DNA of 46,306 nucleotides from Penium margaritaceum (taxonomy: Eukaryota > Streptophyta > Zygnematophyceae > Desmidiales > Peniaceae): contig SZWC01000816.1 in the NCBI GenBank assembly GCA_023375785.1, positions 174,466 through 220,771 of the forward strand, in the 5' to 3' direction. Below the pieces are notes generated by a model. It was not told where the DNA came from and did not search any database. It was given only the letters and a program-made list of their open reading frames with translations. The position numbers were made by a program, and so were the translations under genes. Positions 12,071 through 23,820 of the stretch are shown here, piece by piece. Numbering within the stretch: position 1 is the first letter of the stretch; each line of letters opens with the position of its first letter.

Positions 12071-13819
12071 GCCTTGGTTTCTGTGACCCGGCTTTAGTTT
12101 ATGTAACCCGGCTTTGGTTTTCGTGACCTGGCTTTGGTTTCTGTGATCCGGCTTTGGTTTCTGAGAGCCAGTTTTGGTTTCTCTGACCCGGCCTTGGTTT
12201 CTGTGAACCTGGCCTTGGTTTCTGTGACTCGTCTTTGGTTTCCGTGACCCAGGTTTGGTTTCTGTGACCTGGGTTTGGTGTTTGTCACCCGACTTTGGTT
12301 TTTGTGACCCGGCTTTGGTTTCTGTGACCCTGCTTTGGTTTCTATGACCTGGTTTTGGTTTCTGTGATCCGGCTTTGGATACTTTGACCCGGTTTTGGTT
12401 TCTGTGACACGGTTTTTATTTCTTTCATCTGGCTTTGGTTTCTGTGACCCGACGTTGGTTTCTGTGACCCAGCTTTGGTTTCTGTGACCCAGCTTTGGTT
12501 TTTGTGATCTGGCTTTGGTTTCTGTGACCTGGCTTTGATTTCCATGAACCGGCTATGGTTTTGGTGACCCGGGTTTGGTTTCTGTGACCCGGCTTTGATT
12601 TCTGTGACCCGGGTTTGATTCTCGTGAACCGACTTTTGTTTCCGTGGCCCGGCTTTCGTTTCTTTTATCCGGCTTTGGTTTCTGTGGCCCGGTTTTGGTT
12701 AATGTGACCTGGCTTTTGTTTCTGTGACCCGGCTTTGGTTTTTGTGACCCGGCTCTGGTTTTTGTGACCCGGTTTCCGTTTCTATGACCCAGCTTTGGTT
12801 TCTATGATCCGGCTTTGGTTTTTCTGACCCGACTTTGCTTTCTGTGGCCCGGCTTTGGTTCCGTGACCCGGCTTTGGTTTCTGTGACCCGCTTTGGTTTC
12901 TGTGACCCAGCTTCGATTTATGCGATTCAGCTTTGGTTTTAGTAACCTAGCATTGGTTTATGTAACCGGGCTTTGGTTTTTGTGTCCCGGCTTTGGTTTT
13001 TGTGACCCGGCTTTGGTTTCCGTGACCCGCCTCTGGTTTCTGTGAACCAGCTTTGGTTTTTGTGACCCGGATTTGGTCTCTTTGATCTGGCTTTGGTTTC
13101 TATGACTCGGCTTTCGTTTCTGTGACCCGGCTTTGGTTTCTGTGACTAGGCTTTGGTTTCTATGACCTGGCTTTGATTTCGGTGAACCGGATTTGGTTTC
13201 GGTGATCCGGCTTTGGTTTCTGTGACCTGGCTTTGGTTTCTGTGACCCAGCTTTGGTTTTTGTGACCCGGCTTTGGTTTCTGTGACTCGGCTTTGGTTTC
13301 TATGACCTGGATTTGATTTCCGTGAACCGGCTTTGGTTTTTGTGACCTGGCTTTGGTTTCTGTGACCAAGCTTTTGATTGTGTGACTTGGCCTTGGGTTC
13401 GGTGACCCGCCTCTGGTTTCTATGACCCATCTTTGGTTTTTATGACCTGGCTTTCGTTTCTGTGATCCGGCTTTGGTTTCTGTGACTCGGCTTTGGTTTC
13501 TGTGACCCGGCTTTGGTTTCTCTGACTCAGCTTTGGTTTCTATGACCTGGCTTTGATTTCAGTGAACCGGATTTGGATTTGGTGACCCGGCTTTAGTTTC
13601 TGTTACCTGGCTTTGGTTTCTGTGACCCGGCTTTAGTTTCTGTGACCCAGCTTTGGTTTCTGTGACTCGGCTTTGGTTTCTATGACCTGGATTTGATTTC
13701 GGTGAACCTGCTTTGGTTTTGGTGACCCGGCTTTGGTTTCTGTCACCCGGATTTGGTTTCTGTGACCTGGCTTATGTTTCTGTGACCCGGCTTTGGTTTA
13801 TGTGACCCGGCTTTGGGTT

Positions 13820-16030
13820 CTGTGACCCCGCTTTGGTTTCTGTGACCCGGCTTTGGTTTCTGTGACCCGTCTTTGGTTTCTATGACCCGGCTTTGGTTTC
13901 TATGACCCGGCTTTGGTTTCTATGACCCGGCTTTGGTTTCTGTGACCCGGCTTTGGTTTTTGTGAGCCGGCTCTGGTTTCTGTGTTCCGGCTTTGGCTTC
14001 TTTGCAATGGCTTTGGTTTCTGTGACCCGGCTTTGGTTTCTGTGACTCAGCTTTGGCTTCTGTGACCCCGGTATGGTTTCTGTGACCCAGCTTTTGCTTC
14101 TGTGACCCGGCTTTGGATTCTGTGACCCGGTTTTGATTTCCATGAACCGGCTTTGGTTTCGGTGACCCGGCTTTGGTTTCTGTGATCTGACTCAGGTTTC
14201 TTTGACCCGGCTTTGGTTTCTGTTACCCGGCTTCGGATACTGTGATCCAGGTTTGGTTTGTGTAACCCGGCTTTGGTTTCTGTGACCCGGCGTTGGTTTC
14301 TGTGACCTGGCTTTGGTTTCTGTGATCCAGCTTTGGTTTCTGTGACCCGGCTTTGGTTTCTGTGACCCGGCTTTGGTTTCTGTGACCAGGGTTTGGTTTA
14401 TGTGACCTGGCTTTGGTTTGTGTGACCTAGCTTTGGTTTCTGTGTCCTGGCCTTTGTTTCTTTGACCCGGCGATGGTTTCTTTGACCCGGCTTTGGCTTA
14501 TGGGACCCAGCTTTGGTTTCTCTGACCCAGCTTTGGTTTCTGTGACCCACCTTTGGTTTCTGTGACCCGGCTTTGGTTTCTGTGTTCCAGCTTTGGTTTC
14601 TGTGCACCGGCTTTGGTTTCTGTGATCCGGCCTTGGTTTCTGTGAACCCGGCCTTGGTTTTTGTGACTCGGCTTTTGTTTCTGTGACCCGGCTTTGGTTT
14701 CTGTTACCTGGCTTTGGTTTTTGTGATCCGGCTTTGGTTTCTGTGACCCGACGTTGGTTTCTTTGACCCTGCTTTGGTTTCTGTGACCCGGCTTTGGTGT
14801 TTGTGACCCGGCTTTGGTTTCTGTGACCCAACTTCGGTTTCTGTGATCCGGCTTTGGTTTCTGTGACCCAGCTTTGCTTTCTGTGACCCGGCTTTGGTTT
14901 TTATGACCCGGGTTTGGCTTCTCTGACCTGGCTTTGGGTTCTGTGACCCGGCTTTGGTTTATGTGACCCGACATTGGTCTCTTTGACCCTGCTTTGGTTT
15001 CTGTGACCCGGCCTTGGTTTCTGTGACCTGGCCTTGGTTTATTCAACCTGGGTTTGGTTTCTATGACCCGGCTTTGGTTTTTGTGACCCAGCTTTGGTTT
15101 CTGTGATATGCCTTTGGTTTCTGTGACCTGGCTTTGGTTTTTGTGACCCGGCTTTGGTTTCTGTGACCGTGCTTTGGTTTCTATCACCCGACTTTGGTGT
15201 CTGTGACCCGGCTTTGGATACCTTGACCTGGTTTTGGTTTCTGTGACCCGGTTTTGTTCCTTTCACCCGGCTTTGGTTTCTATGACCTGACGTTGGTTTC
15301 TGTGACCCGGCTTTGGTTTCTGTGACCTGGCTTTGGTTTCAGTGATCTGGCTTTGGTTTCTGTGACCTGGCTTTGATTTCCATGAACCGGCTATGGTTTT
15401 GGTGACCCGGGTTTGGTTTCTGTGACCTGGCTTTTGGTTTCTATGACCCGGCCTTGATTCCCGTGAACCGGCATTGGTTTCTGTGACCCGGCTTTGGTTT
15501 CTTTTACCCGGCTTTTGTTTGTGTAGCCCGGTTTTGGTTTCTGTGACCTGGCTTTTGTTTCTGTGAGCCGGCTTTGGTTTCTCTGACCCGGCTCTGGTCT
15601 CTGTGACCCGGTTTTGGTTTCAATGACCCAGCTTTGGTTTCTGTGATCCGGCTTTGGTTTCTCTGACCCGACTTTGGTTTCTGTGGCCCGCCTTTGGTTC
15701 TGGGACCCGGCTTTGGTTTCTGTGACCGGGCTTTTGTTTCTGTGGTCCGGCTTTGATTTCTGTGACCCGACTATTGTTTCTGTGACCCCGCTTTGGTTTC
15801 TGTGAGCCTGCTTTGGTTTATGTGACCCAGCTTTCATTTCTGTCACCCGACGTTTGTTTCTGTGACCCAGCTTTGGTTTCTGTGACCCAGCTTTGATTTC
15901 TGTGATTCAGCTTTGGTTTCTGTAACCTAGCATTGGTTCGTGTAACCCGGCTTTGGTTTTTGTGTCTCAGCTTTGGTTTCTGTGACCCGGCGTTGGTCTC
16001 GCTGTTCCAGCTCTGGTTTCAGTGACCCGG
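13820..16030. repeat. Segmental satellite duplication, copy 2
   Basis: Partner of the block at 10000-12070, with the same order of diagnostic units and point differences throughout. The two copies are separated by about 1.75 kb of other satellite units, so the amplification unit was probably near 3.8-4.0 kb. Confidence 0.8.
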
Positions 16031-17353
16031 CCTTGGTTTCTGTGACCCGGCTTTGGTTTCTGTGACCGGACTTTGGTTTCTGTGACCCGGCTTTGGTTTC
16101 TGTGACCCGGCTTTGGTTTCTGTGACCCGGGTTTGGTTTCTGTGACCTGCCTCTGATTTCCATGAACCGGCTTTGGTTTCAGTGAACCGGCTTTGGTTTT
16201 TGTGACCCAGCTTTGCTTTCTGTGACCCGGCTTTGGTTAATATGACATGGCTTTGGTTTCTGTGTCCCGGCATTGGTTTCTGTGATCCGGATTCGGTTAA
16301 TGTGACCCGGCTTTGGTTTCTGTGACCCGGGTTTGGTTTCTGTGACCCGGCTTTGGTTTGTGTGACCTGGCTTTGATTTCCGTGAAACGGCTTTGGTTTC
16401 GGTGACTCAGCTTTGGTTTCTGTGACCCGGCTTTGGTTTCGGTGTCTAGGCTTTGATTTATGTGAACCGGCATTAGTTACTGTGACCTGGCCTTGGTTTT
16501 TGTGACCCGTCGTTTATTTTTATGACCCGCCTTTGGTTTCTCTGGCCTGGCTTTGGTTATGTGACCCAGCGTTGGTTTCTGTGACCCTACTTTTGTTTCT
16601 GTGACCCGGCTTTGGTTTCTGTGACCCGGCTTTGGTTTCTGTGACCCGGCTTTGGTTTCTGTAACTTAGCTTTTGTTTATTTGACCCAGTTTTGGTTTCA
16701 ATGACCCGGTTTTGGTTTTTGTGACCTGGCTTTGGTTTCTGTGACCCGGCTTTGGTTTCTGTGCCCCAGCTTTAGTTTCTGTAGCCCGGCTTTGGTTTTG
16801 GTTTCCCGGCTTTGGTTTGTGTGACCCGGTGTTTGTTTATGTGTCCCGGCTTTGGTTTATTTGACACGGCTTTGGTTTCTGTGACCCGGCTTTGGTTTCT
16901 GTTACCCATCTTTGGTTTCTGTTACACGGCTTTGGTTTATGTGTCCCGGCTTTGGTTTCTGTGACCCGGCTTTGGTTTCTTTTACCCGGTTTTGGTTTCT
17001 GTGGCCTGGTTTTGGTTTCTGTGACCAAGTTTTGGTTTCTGTGACCTGGCTTTGATTTTCGTGAACCAGCTTTGGTTTATGTGACCTGGTATTGGTTTCT
17101 GTGACCCGGCTTTGGTTGTTTCGACCCGGCTTTGGTTTCTGTGACCCGCCTCTGGTTTCTCTGACCCGGCTTTGGTTTCTGTGATCCGGGTTTGGCTTCT
17201 GTGACCTGGCTTTGATTTCCGTTAACTGGCTTTGGTTTCTGTGTTCCGGCTGTGGTTTCTGTGACCCGGCTTTGGTTTCTGTGACCCCACTTTGGTTTGT
17301 GTGACCCGGCTTTGGTTTCGGTGACCCGGCTTTGGTTGCTGTGACCCGGCTTT

Positions 17354-17404
17354 NNNNNNNNNNNNNNNNNNNNNNNNNNNNNNNNNNNNNNNNNNNNNNN
17401 NNNN
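17354..17404. other. Assembly gap of 51 N inside the satellite
   Basis: A run of N interrupts the array, with perfect or near-perfect consensus units on both sides. In a 20-bp array this usually marks a place where reads could not be joined, so the true length may differ greatly from 51. Confidence 0.97.
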
Positions 17405-19320
17405 GACCCGGCTTTGGTTTCTGTGACCCGGCTTTGGTTTCTGTGACCCGGCTTTGGTTTCTGTGACCCGGCTTTGGTTTCTGTGACCCGGCTTTGGTTT
17501 CTGCGACCCGGTTTTGGTTGCTGTGACCCGGCTTTGGTTTCTGTGACCCTGCTTTGGTTCATGTGACCCTGCTCTGGTTTCTGTCACCCGGCTTTGGTTT
17601 CTGTGACCCGGCTTTGCTTTCTGTGGCCCGGCTTTGATTCTGTGACCCGGCTTTGGTTTCTGTGACCCGGCTTTTGTTTTCGTGACCCGTCTTTGGTTTC
17701 TGTGACCTGGCTTTAGATTCTATGACCCGGCCTTGGTTTTCGTGACCCGCCTCTGGTTTTTGTGACCCGACTTTTGTTTCTCTGACTAGGCTTTGGCTTC
17801 TGTGATCTGGCTTTGGTTTCTATGACCCGGCTTTTGTGTCTGTGACCCGGCTTTGGTTTCTGTGTCCCAGCTTTGGTTTCTGTAGCCCAGCTTTGGGTTT
17901 TGTATCCCGGCTTTGGTTTTTATGACCCGGCGTTGGTTTCTGTGTCCCGGCTTTGGTTTCTATGACCCCGCCTTGCTTTCTGTGACACGGCTTTGTTTTC
18001 TTACCCGACTTTGGTTTCTGTGACCCGGCTTTGGTTCTGTCACCCGACTTTGGTTTCTGTGACCCGGCTTTTGTCTCTGCGACCAAGCTTTGATTTCCGT
18101 GAACCGGCTTTGGTTTCTGTGACCCGGCTTTGGTTTATGTGACCCGGCTTCGGTTTCTGTGACCCGCCTTTGGTTTATGTGACACGGCTTTGGTTTCTGT
18201 GTCCCGGCTTTGGTTCCTGTGACTCGACTTTGGTTTCTGTGACCCGTCTTTAGTTTTTGTGGCCCGACCTTAGTTTCTGTGAGCAAGCTTGGGTTTCTGT
18301 GCCCTGGCTTTGATTTTCGTGAACCGGCTTTGGTTTATGTGAACCAGTTTTGGTTTCTGTGACCCGGCTTTGGTTTCAGTGACCCGGCTTTCGTTTCTGT
18401 GACTCAGCTTTGGTTTCTGTGACCTCCCTTTGGTTTCCATGACCCGCCACTGGTTTCTCTGACCCAACTTTGGTTTCTGTGACCCGGCTTTGGCTTCTGT
18501 GACCTGGCTTTGATTTCCGTGAATCGGCTTTGGTTTCTGTGTTCCGGCTTTGGTTTCTCTGACCCGGCTTTGGTTTCTGTGAACCGGCTTTGGTTTCTGT
18601 GACCCGTCTTTGGTTTCTGTGACCCGTCTTTGGTTTCTGTGACCCGGCTTTGGTTTCTGTGACCAAGCTTTGGTTTCTGTGACCTGGCTTTGAATTTCGT
18701 GAACCGGCTTTGGTTTCGGTGACTCGGCTTTGATTTCTGTGACCCGGCTTTGGTTTCTGTAACCCGGCTTTGATTTCCATGAACCAGTTTTGGTTTCCGT
18801 GACCCGGCTTTGGTTTCTGTGACCCGGCTTGGGTTTCTGTCACCTGGCTTTGGTTTTTGTGGCCCGGCTTTGGTTCTCTGACCTGGCTTTGGTTTCTGTG
18901 ACCCGGCTTTGGTTTCCATGACCCGCCGTGGGTTTTTGTGGCCCAGCTTTGGTTCTGTGACCTGGCTTTGGTTTCTGTGACCCACCTGTGGTTTCTGTGA
19001 CCTGGCTTTGGTTTCTGTGACCCGGCTTTGGCTACGGTGACCCGACTTTGGTAAGTGTGACCCGGCTTTTGTTTCTGTAATCCGGCTTTGGTTTTTGTGA
19101 CCCAGCTCTGGTTTATGTGACACGGTTTTGGCTTCTGTGACCCGGCTTTGGTTTAGGTAACCTAGCTTTGGTTTATCTAGCCCCGCTTTGGTTTTCGTGT
19201 CCTGGCTTTGGTTTCTGTCATCCAGCGTTGGTTTCTGTGCCCCAGCTTTGGTTTCTGTGACCCGGCCTTGGTTTCTGTGACCCGGCTTTCGTTTGTGTGA
19301 CCTGGCTTTGGTTTATGTGA

Positions 19321-19590
19321 CCCGGCTTTGGTTTCTGTGACCCGGCTTTGGTTTCTGTGACCTGGCTTTAGTTTCTATGACCCCGCTTTGGTTTCTGTGA
19401 CCCGGCTTTGGTTTCTGTTACCCGGCTTTGGTTTCTCTGACCTGGCTTTGGTTTCTGTGACCCGGCTTTGGTTTCTGTGACCCGGCTTTGGTTTCTGTGA
19501 CCTGGCTTTAGTTTCTATGACCCCGCTTTGGTTTCTGTGACCCGGCTTTGGTTTCTGTTACCCGGCTTTGGTTTCTCTGACCTGGCTTTG
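19321..19590. repeat. 140-bp duplication of seven units
   Basis: Two copies at a period of 140 bp (19321-19450 repeated at 19461-19590). Both carry the ordered variants CTGGCTTTAGTTTCTATGAC, CCCCGC, CTGTTACC and CTCTGACC. Confidence 0.85.
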
Positions 19591-22500
19591 ATTTCCGTGA
19601 ACCGGCTTTGGTTGCGGTGACCCGGCTTTGGTTTCTGTGACCCGGCTTTGGTTTCTTTGACCCGGCTTTGGTGTCTATGTCCCGACTTTTGTTTCTGTGA
19701 CCCGGCTTTGGTTTTTGTGACCTGGTTTCGGTTTCTATGACCCGGCTTTGGTTTCTGTGACCTGGCTTTGGTTTCTGTGACCCGGCTTTGGTTTTTGTGA
19801 TCTGACTTTGGTTTCTCTGACCCGGCTTTTGTATCCGTGACCCGGCTTTTGATTCTGTAACCCAGCTCTGGTTTTTTTGACACAGATTTAGTTTCTGTGA
19901 CCCGGCTTTGGTTTCTGTGACCCAGCTTTGGTTACAGTAACCTAGCTTTGGTTTATGTAACCCGGCTTTGATTTTTGTGTCCTGGCTTTGGTTTCTGTGA
20001 CCTTACGTTAGTTTCTGTGTCCCGGCTTTAGTTTCTGTGACCCGGCCTTGGTTTCTGTGACCTGGCTTTGGATCCTGTGACCCCGCTTTGGTTTCTGTGA
20101 CCCAGTTTTGGTTTTCTGTGACCCGGCTTTGGTTTCTGTGACCCGGCTTTGGTTTCTGTGACCCAGGTTTGGTTTCTATGACCCGGTTTTGGTTTTGATG
20201 ACCCGGCTTTTGTTTCTGTGACATGGCTTTGATTTTCGTGAACTTGCTTTGGTTTCGGTGACCCTGCTTTGCTTTCTGTGACCCGGGTTTGATTTCTGTG
20301 ACGCGTCTTTGGTTTCTGTGACCCATCTTTGATTTCTGTGACCCAGCTTTGATTTCCAAGAACCGGCTTTCGTTTTCGTGACCCGGCTTTGGTTTCTGTG
20401 ACCCGGCTTTGGTTTTTGTGACCCAGCTTTGGTTTCTGTGACCCAGCTTTGGTTTCTTTGACCCAGCTTTGGTTTGGGTGAATCGGCTTTTGTTTTTGTG
20501 ACCTGGCTTTGATTTCTGTGAACCGGCTTTGGTTTCAGTGACCCGGCTTTGGTTTCTGTGACCCGGCTTTGGTTTCCTTGTCCCGGCTTTGGTTTCTATG
20601 ACGCGGCTTTGGTTTCTGTGACCCATCTTTGGCTTCTATGATCCGGCTTTTGTTTCCGTGACCAGGCTTTGATTTCCATCAACCGGTTTTCGTTCCCGTG
20701 ACCCGGCTTTGGTTTCTGTGACCCAGCTTTGGTTTCTGTGACCCGGCTTTGGTATCTGTGACCAAGCTTTGGTTTCTGTGGCCCGGCTTTGATTTCTGTG
20801 ACCCAGTTTTGGTTTCTGTGATCCTGCTTTGGTTTCTGTGACCGGGCTTTGGTTTCTATGACCCGGCTTCAATTTCTGTGACCCGGCTTTGGTTTCTGTT
20901 GCATGGCTTTGGTTTATGTGACCCGGCTTTGGTTTCAGTTACCCGGCTTTGGTTTGTGTGACCCGGCTTTGGTTTCTGTCACCCGGCTTTGGTTTCTGTG
21001 ACCCATCTTTTGTTTCTGTGATCCGGCTTTGGTTTCTCTGACCCGGCGTTGATACCCGCTTTGGTTTCTGTTTCTCCGCTTTGGTTTTTGTGACCTGTCT
21101 TTGGTTTCTGTGACCTGGCTTTGGTTTCTGTGACCAAGCTTTGTTTTCTGTGAAACATCTTCGATTTCCATGAACCAGCTTTGGTTTCTTTGACCCAGCT
21201 TTGGTTTCTGTGACCCGGCTATGGTTTCTGTGACCCGACTTTGGTTGCTGCGGCCCGGCTTTGGTTCTGTGACCCAGCTTTGGTTTCTGTGACCCGGCTT
21301 TGGTTTCTGTGACCCTGCTTTGGTTTGTGTAACCTGGGTTTGGTTTTTATAGCCTGGCTTTGGTTTTTGTGTCCCGACTTTGGTTTCCGTGACCCGGCAT
21401 TGGTTTATGTGTCCCCGCTTTGGTTTCAGTGACCCGGCCTTGGTTTCTGTGACCCGGCTTTGGTTTCTGTAACCCGACTTTGGTTTCTGTCACTCGGCTT
21501 TGGTTTCTTTGACCCAGCTTTGGTTTCTGTGAACCGGCTGTAGTTTCTCTGACCCGGCTTTGGTTTCAGTGACCCGGCTTTGGTTTTGTGACCCGGCTTT
21601 GGTTTTTTGTGACCCGGCTTTGGTTTATGTGACGCGGCTTTGGCTTCTGTGACCCAGCTTTGGTTTCTACAACCTGGCTTTGGTTTATGAAGCCCGGCTT
21701 TGGTTTGCGTGTCCCGGCTTTGGTTTCTGTGATCCGGCGTTGGTTACTGTGCCCAGGCTTTGGTTTCTGTGACCCGGCCTTGGTTTCTGTGATCCGCCAT
21801 TGGTTTCTCTGACCCGGCTTTGGTTACTGTGATCTGTTTTTGTGACCCGACTTTGGTTTCTATGACCCGGCTTTGGTTTACGTGACCTGGCCTTCATTTA
21901 TGTGACCCGGCTTTCGTTTCTGTAACCTGGCTTTGGTTTCTATGACCCGGCTTTGGTTTCTGTGACCCGGCTTTGATTTCTGTGACCTGGCTTTGATTTC
22001 CCTGAACCGGCTTTGGTTGCGGTGACCCGGCTTTGGTTTCTGTGACTCTGCTTTGGTTTCTGTAACCCGGCTTTGGTTTCTATGACCCGGCTTTGGTTTC
22101 TGTGACCCGGCTTTAGTTTCTGTGACCCGGCTTTGGTTTCTATCACCCGCTTTTGGTTTCTGTGACCCTGCTTTGGTTTCTGTGACCCAGCTTTGGTTTT
22201 TGTGACCCGGCCCTGGTTTCTATGACCCGACTTCTGTTTGTGTGACCCAGCTTTGGTTTCTGCAACTCAGCTTTGGTTTATGTGACCCGGCTTTGGTTTC
22301 TGTGACCCGGCTTTGGTTTCTATAGCCCGGCTTTGGTTTTTGTGTTTCGGCTTTGGTTTCTGTGACCCAGCTTTGGTTTCTTTGACCCCGCCTTGTTTCT
22401 GTGACCCGGCTTTGGTTTCTGTCACCCGACTTTGGTTTATGCGACCCAACTTTGGTTTCAGTCACCCGACTTTGGTTTCTGTGACCCGGTTTTTGTCTTG

Positions 22501-22800
22501 ATGACCAAGCTTTGATTTCCATGAACCGGCTTTGGTTTCTGTTACCCGGCTTTGGTTTATGTGACCTGGATTTGGTTTCTGTGACCCGGCTTTGGTTTAT
22601 GTGACACGGCTTTGGTTTCTGTGTCCCGACTTTGGTTTCTGTGACCCGGCTTTGGTTTCGATGACCCGGCTTTTGTTTCTGTGACCTGGCTTTGATTTCC
22701 ATGAACCGGCTTTGGTTTCTGTTACCCGGCTTTGGTTTCTCTGACCTGGCTTTGATTTCCGTGAACCGGCTTTGGTTGCGGTGACACGGCTTCGGTGTTT

Positions 22801-23820
22801 GTGTCCTGGCTTTGGTTTCTGTGACCCGGCTTTGGTTGCGGTGACCCGGCTTCGGTTTTTGTGTCCTGGCTTTGGTTTCTGTGACCCGGCTTTGGTTGCG
22901 GTGACCCGGCTTCGGTTTTTGTGTCCTGGCTTTGGTTTCTGTGACCCGGCTTTGGTTGCGGTGACCCGGCTTCGGTTTTTGTGTCCTGGCTTTGGTTTCT
23001 GTGACCCGGCTTTGGTTGCGGTGACCCGGCTTCGGTTTTTGTGTCCTGGCTTTGGTTTCTGTGACCCGGCTTTGGTTGCGGTGACCCGGCTTCGGTTTTT
23101 GTGTCCTGGCTTTGGTTTCTGTGACCCGGCTTTGGTTGCGGTGACCCGGCTTCGGTTTTTGTGTCCTGGCTTTGGTTTCTGTGACCCGGCTTTGGTTGCG
23201 GTGACCCGGCTTCGGTTTTTGTGTCCTGGCTTTGGTTTCTGTGACCCGGCTTTGGTTGCGGTGACCCGGCTTCGGTTTTTGTGTCCTGGCTTTGGTTTCT
23301 GTGACCCGGCTTTGGTTGCGGTGACCCGGCTTCGGTTTTTGTGTCCTGGCTTTGGTTTCTGTGACCCGGCTTTGGTTGCGGTGACCCGGCTTCGGTTTTT
23401 GTGTCCTGGCTTTGGTTTCTGTGACCCGGCTTTGGTTGCGGTGACCCGGCTTCGGTTTTTGTGTCCTGGCTTTGGTTTCTGTGACCCGGCTTTGGTTGCG
23501 GTGACCCGGCTTCGGTTTTTGTGTCCTGGCTTTGGTTTCTGTGACCCGGCTTTGGTTGCGGTGACCCGGCTTCGGTTTTTGTGTCCTGGCTTTGGTTTCT
23601 GTGACCCGGCTTTGGTTGCGGTGACCCGGCTTCGGTTTTTGTGTCCTGGCTTTGGTTTCTGTGACCCGGCTTTGGTTGCGGTGACCCGGCTTCGGTTTTT
23701 GTGTCCTGGCTTTGGTTTCTGTGACCCGGCTTTGGTTGCGGTGACCCGGCTTCGGTTTTTGTGTCCTGGCTTTGGTTTCTGTGACCCGGCTTTGGTTGCG
23801 GTGACCCGGCTTCGGTTTTT
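22801..23820. repeat. 60-bp higher-order repeat, 17 perfect copies
   Basis: Seventeen identical copies of a three-unit block. The units are a consensus unit, one with GGTTGCGGTGACC, and one with TTCGGTTTTTGTGTCCTGG. A diverged precursor copy precedes it (22741-22800) and a partial copy follows. Because the third unit has TGT in place of TGA, one + strand frame stays open over 22772-23875 (367 aa, an 18-fold 20-aa repeat). I do not treat this as a gene because it follows directly from the repeat. Confidence 0.95.
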
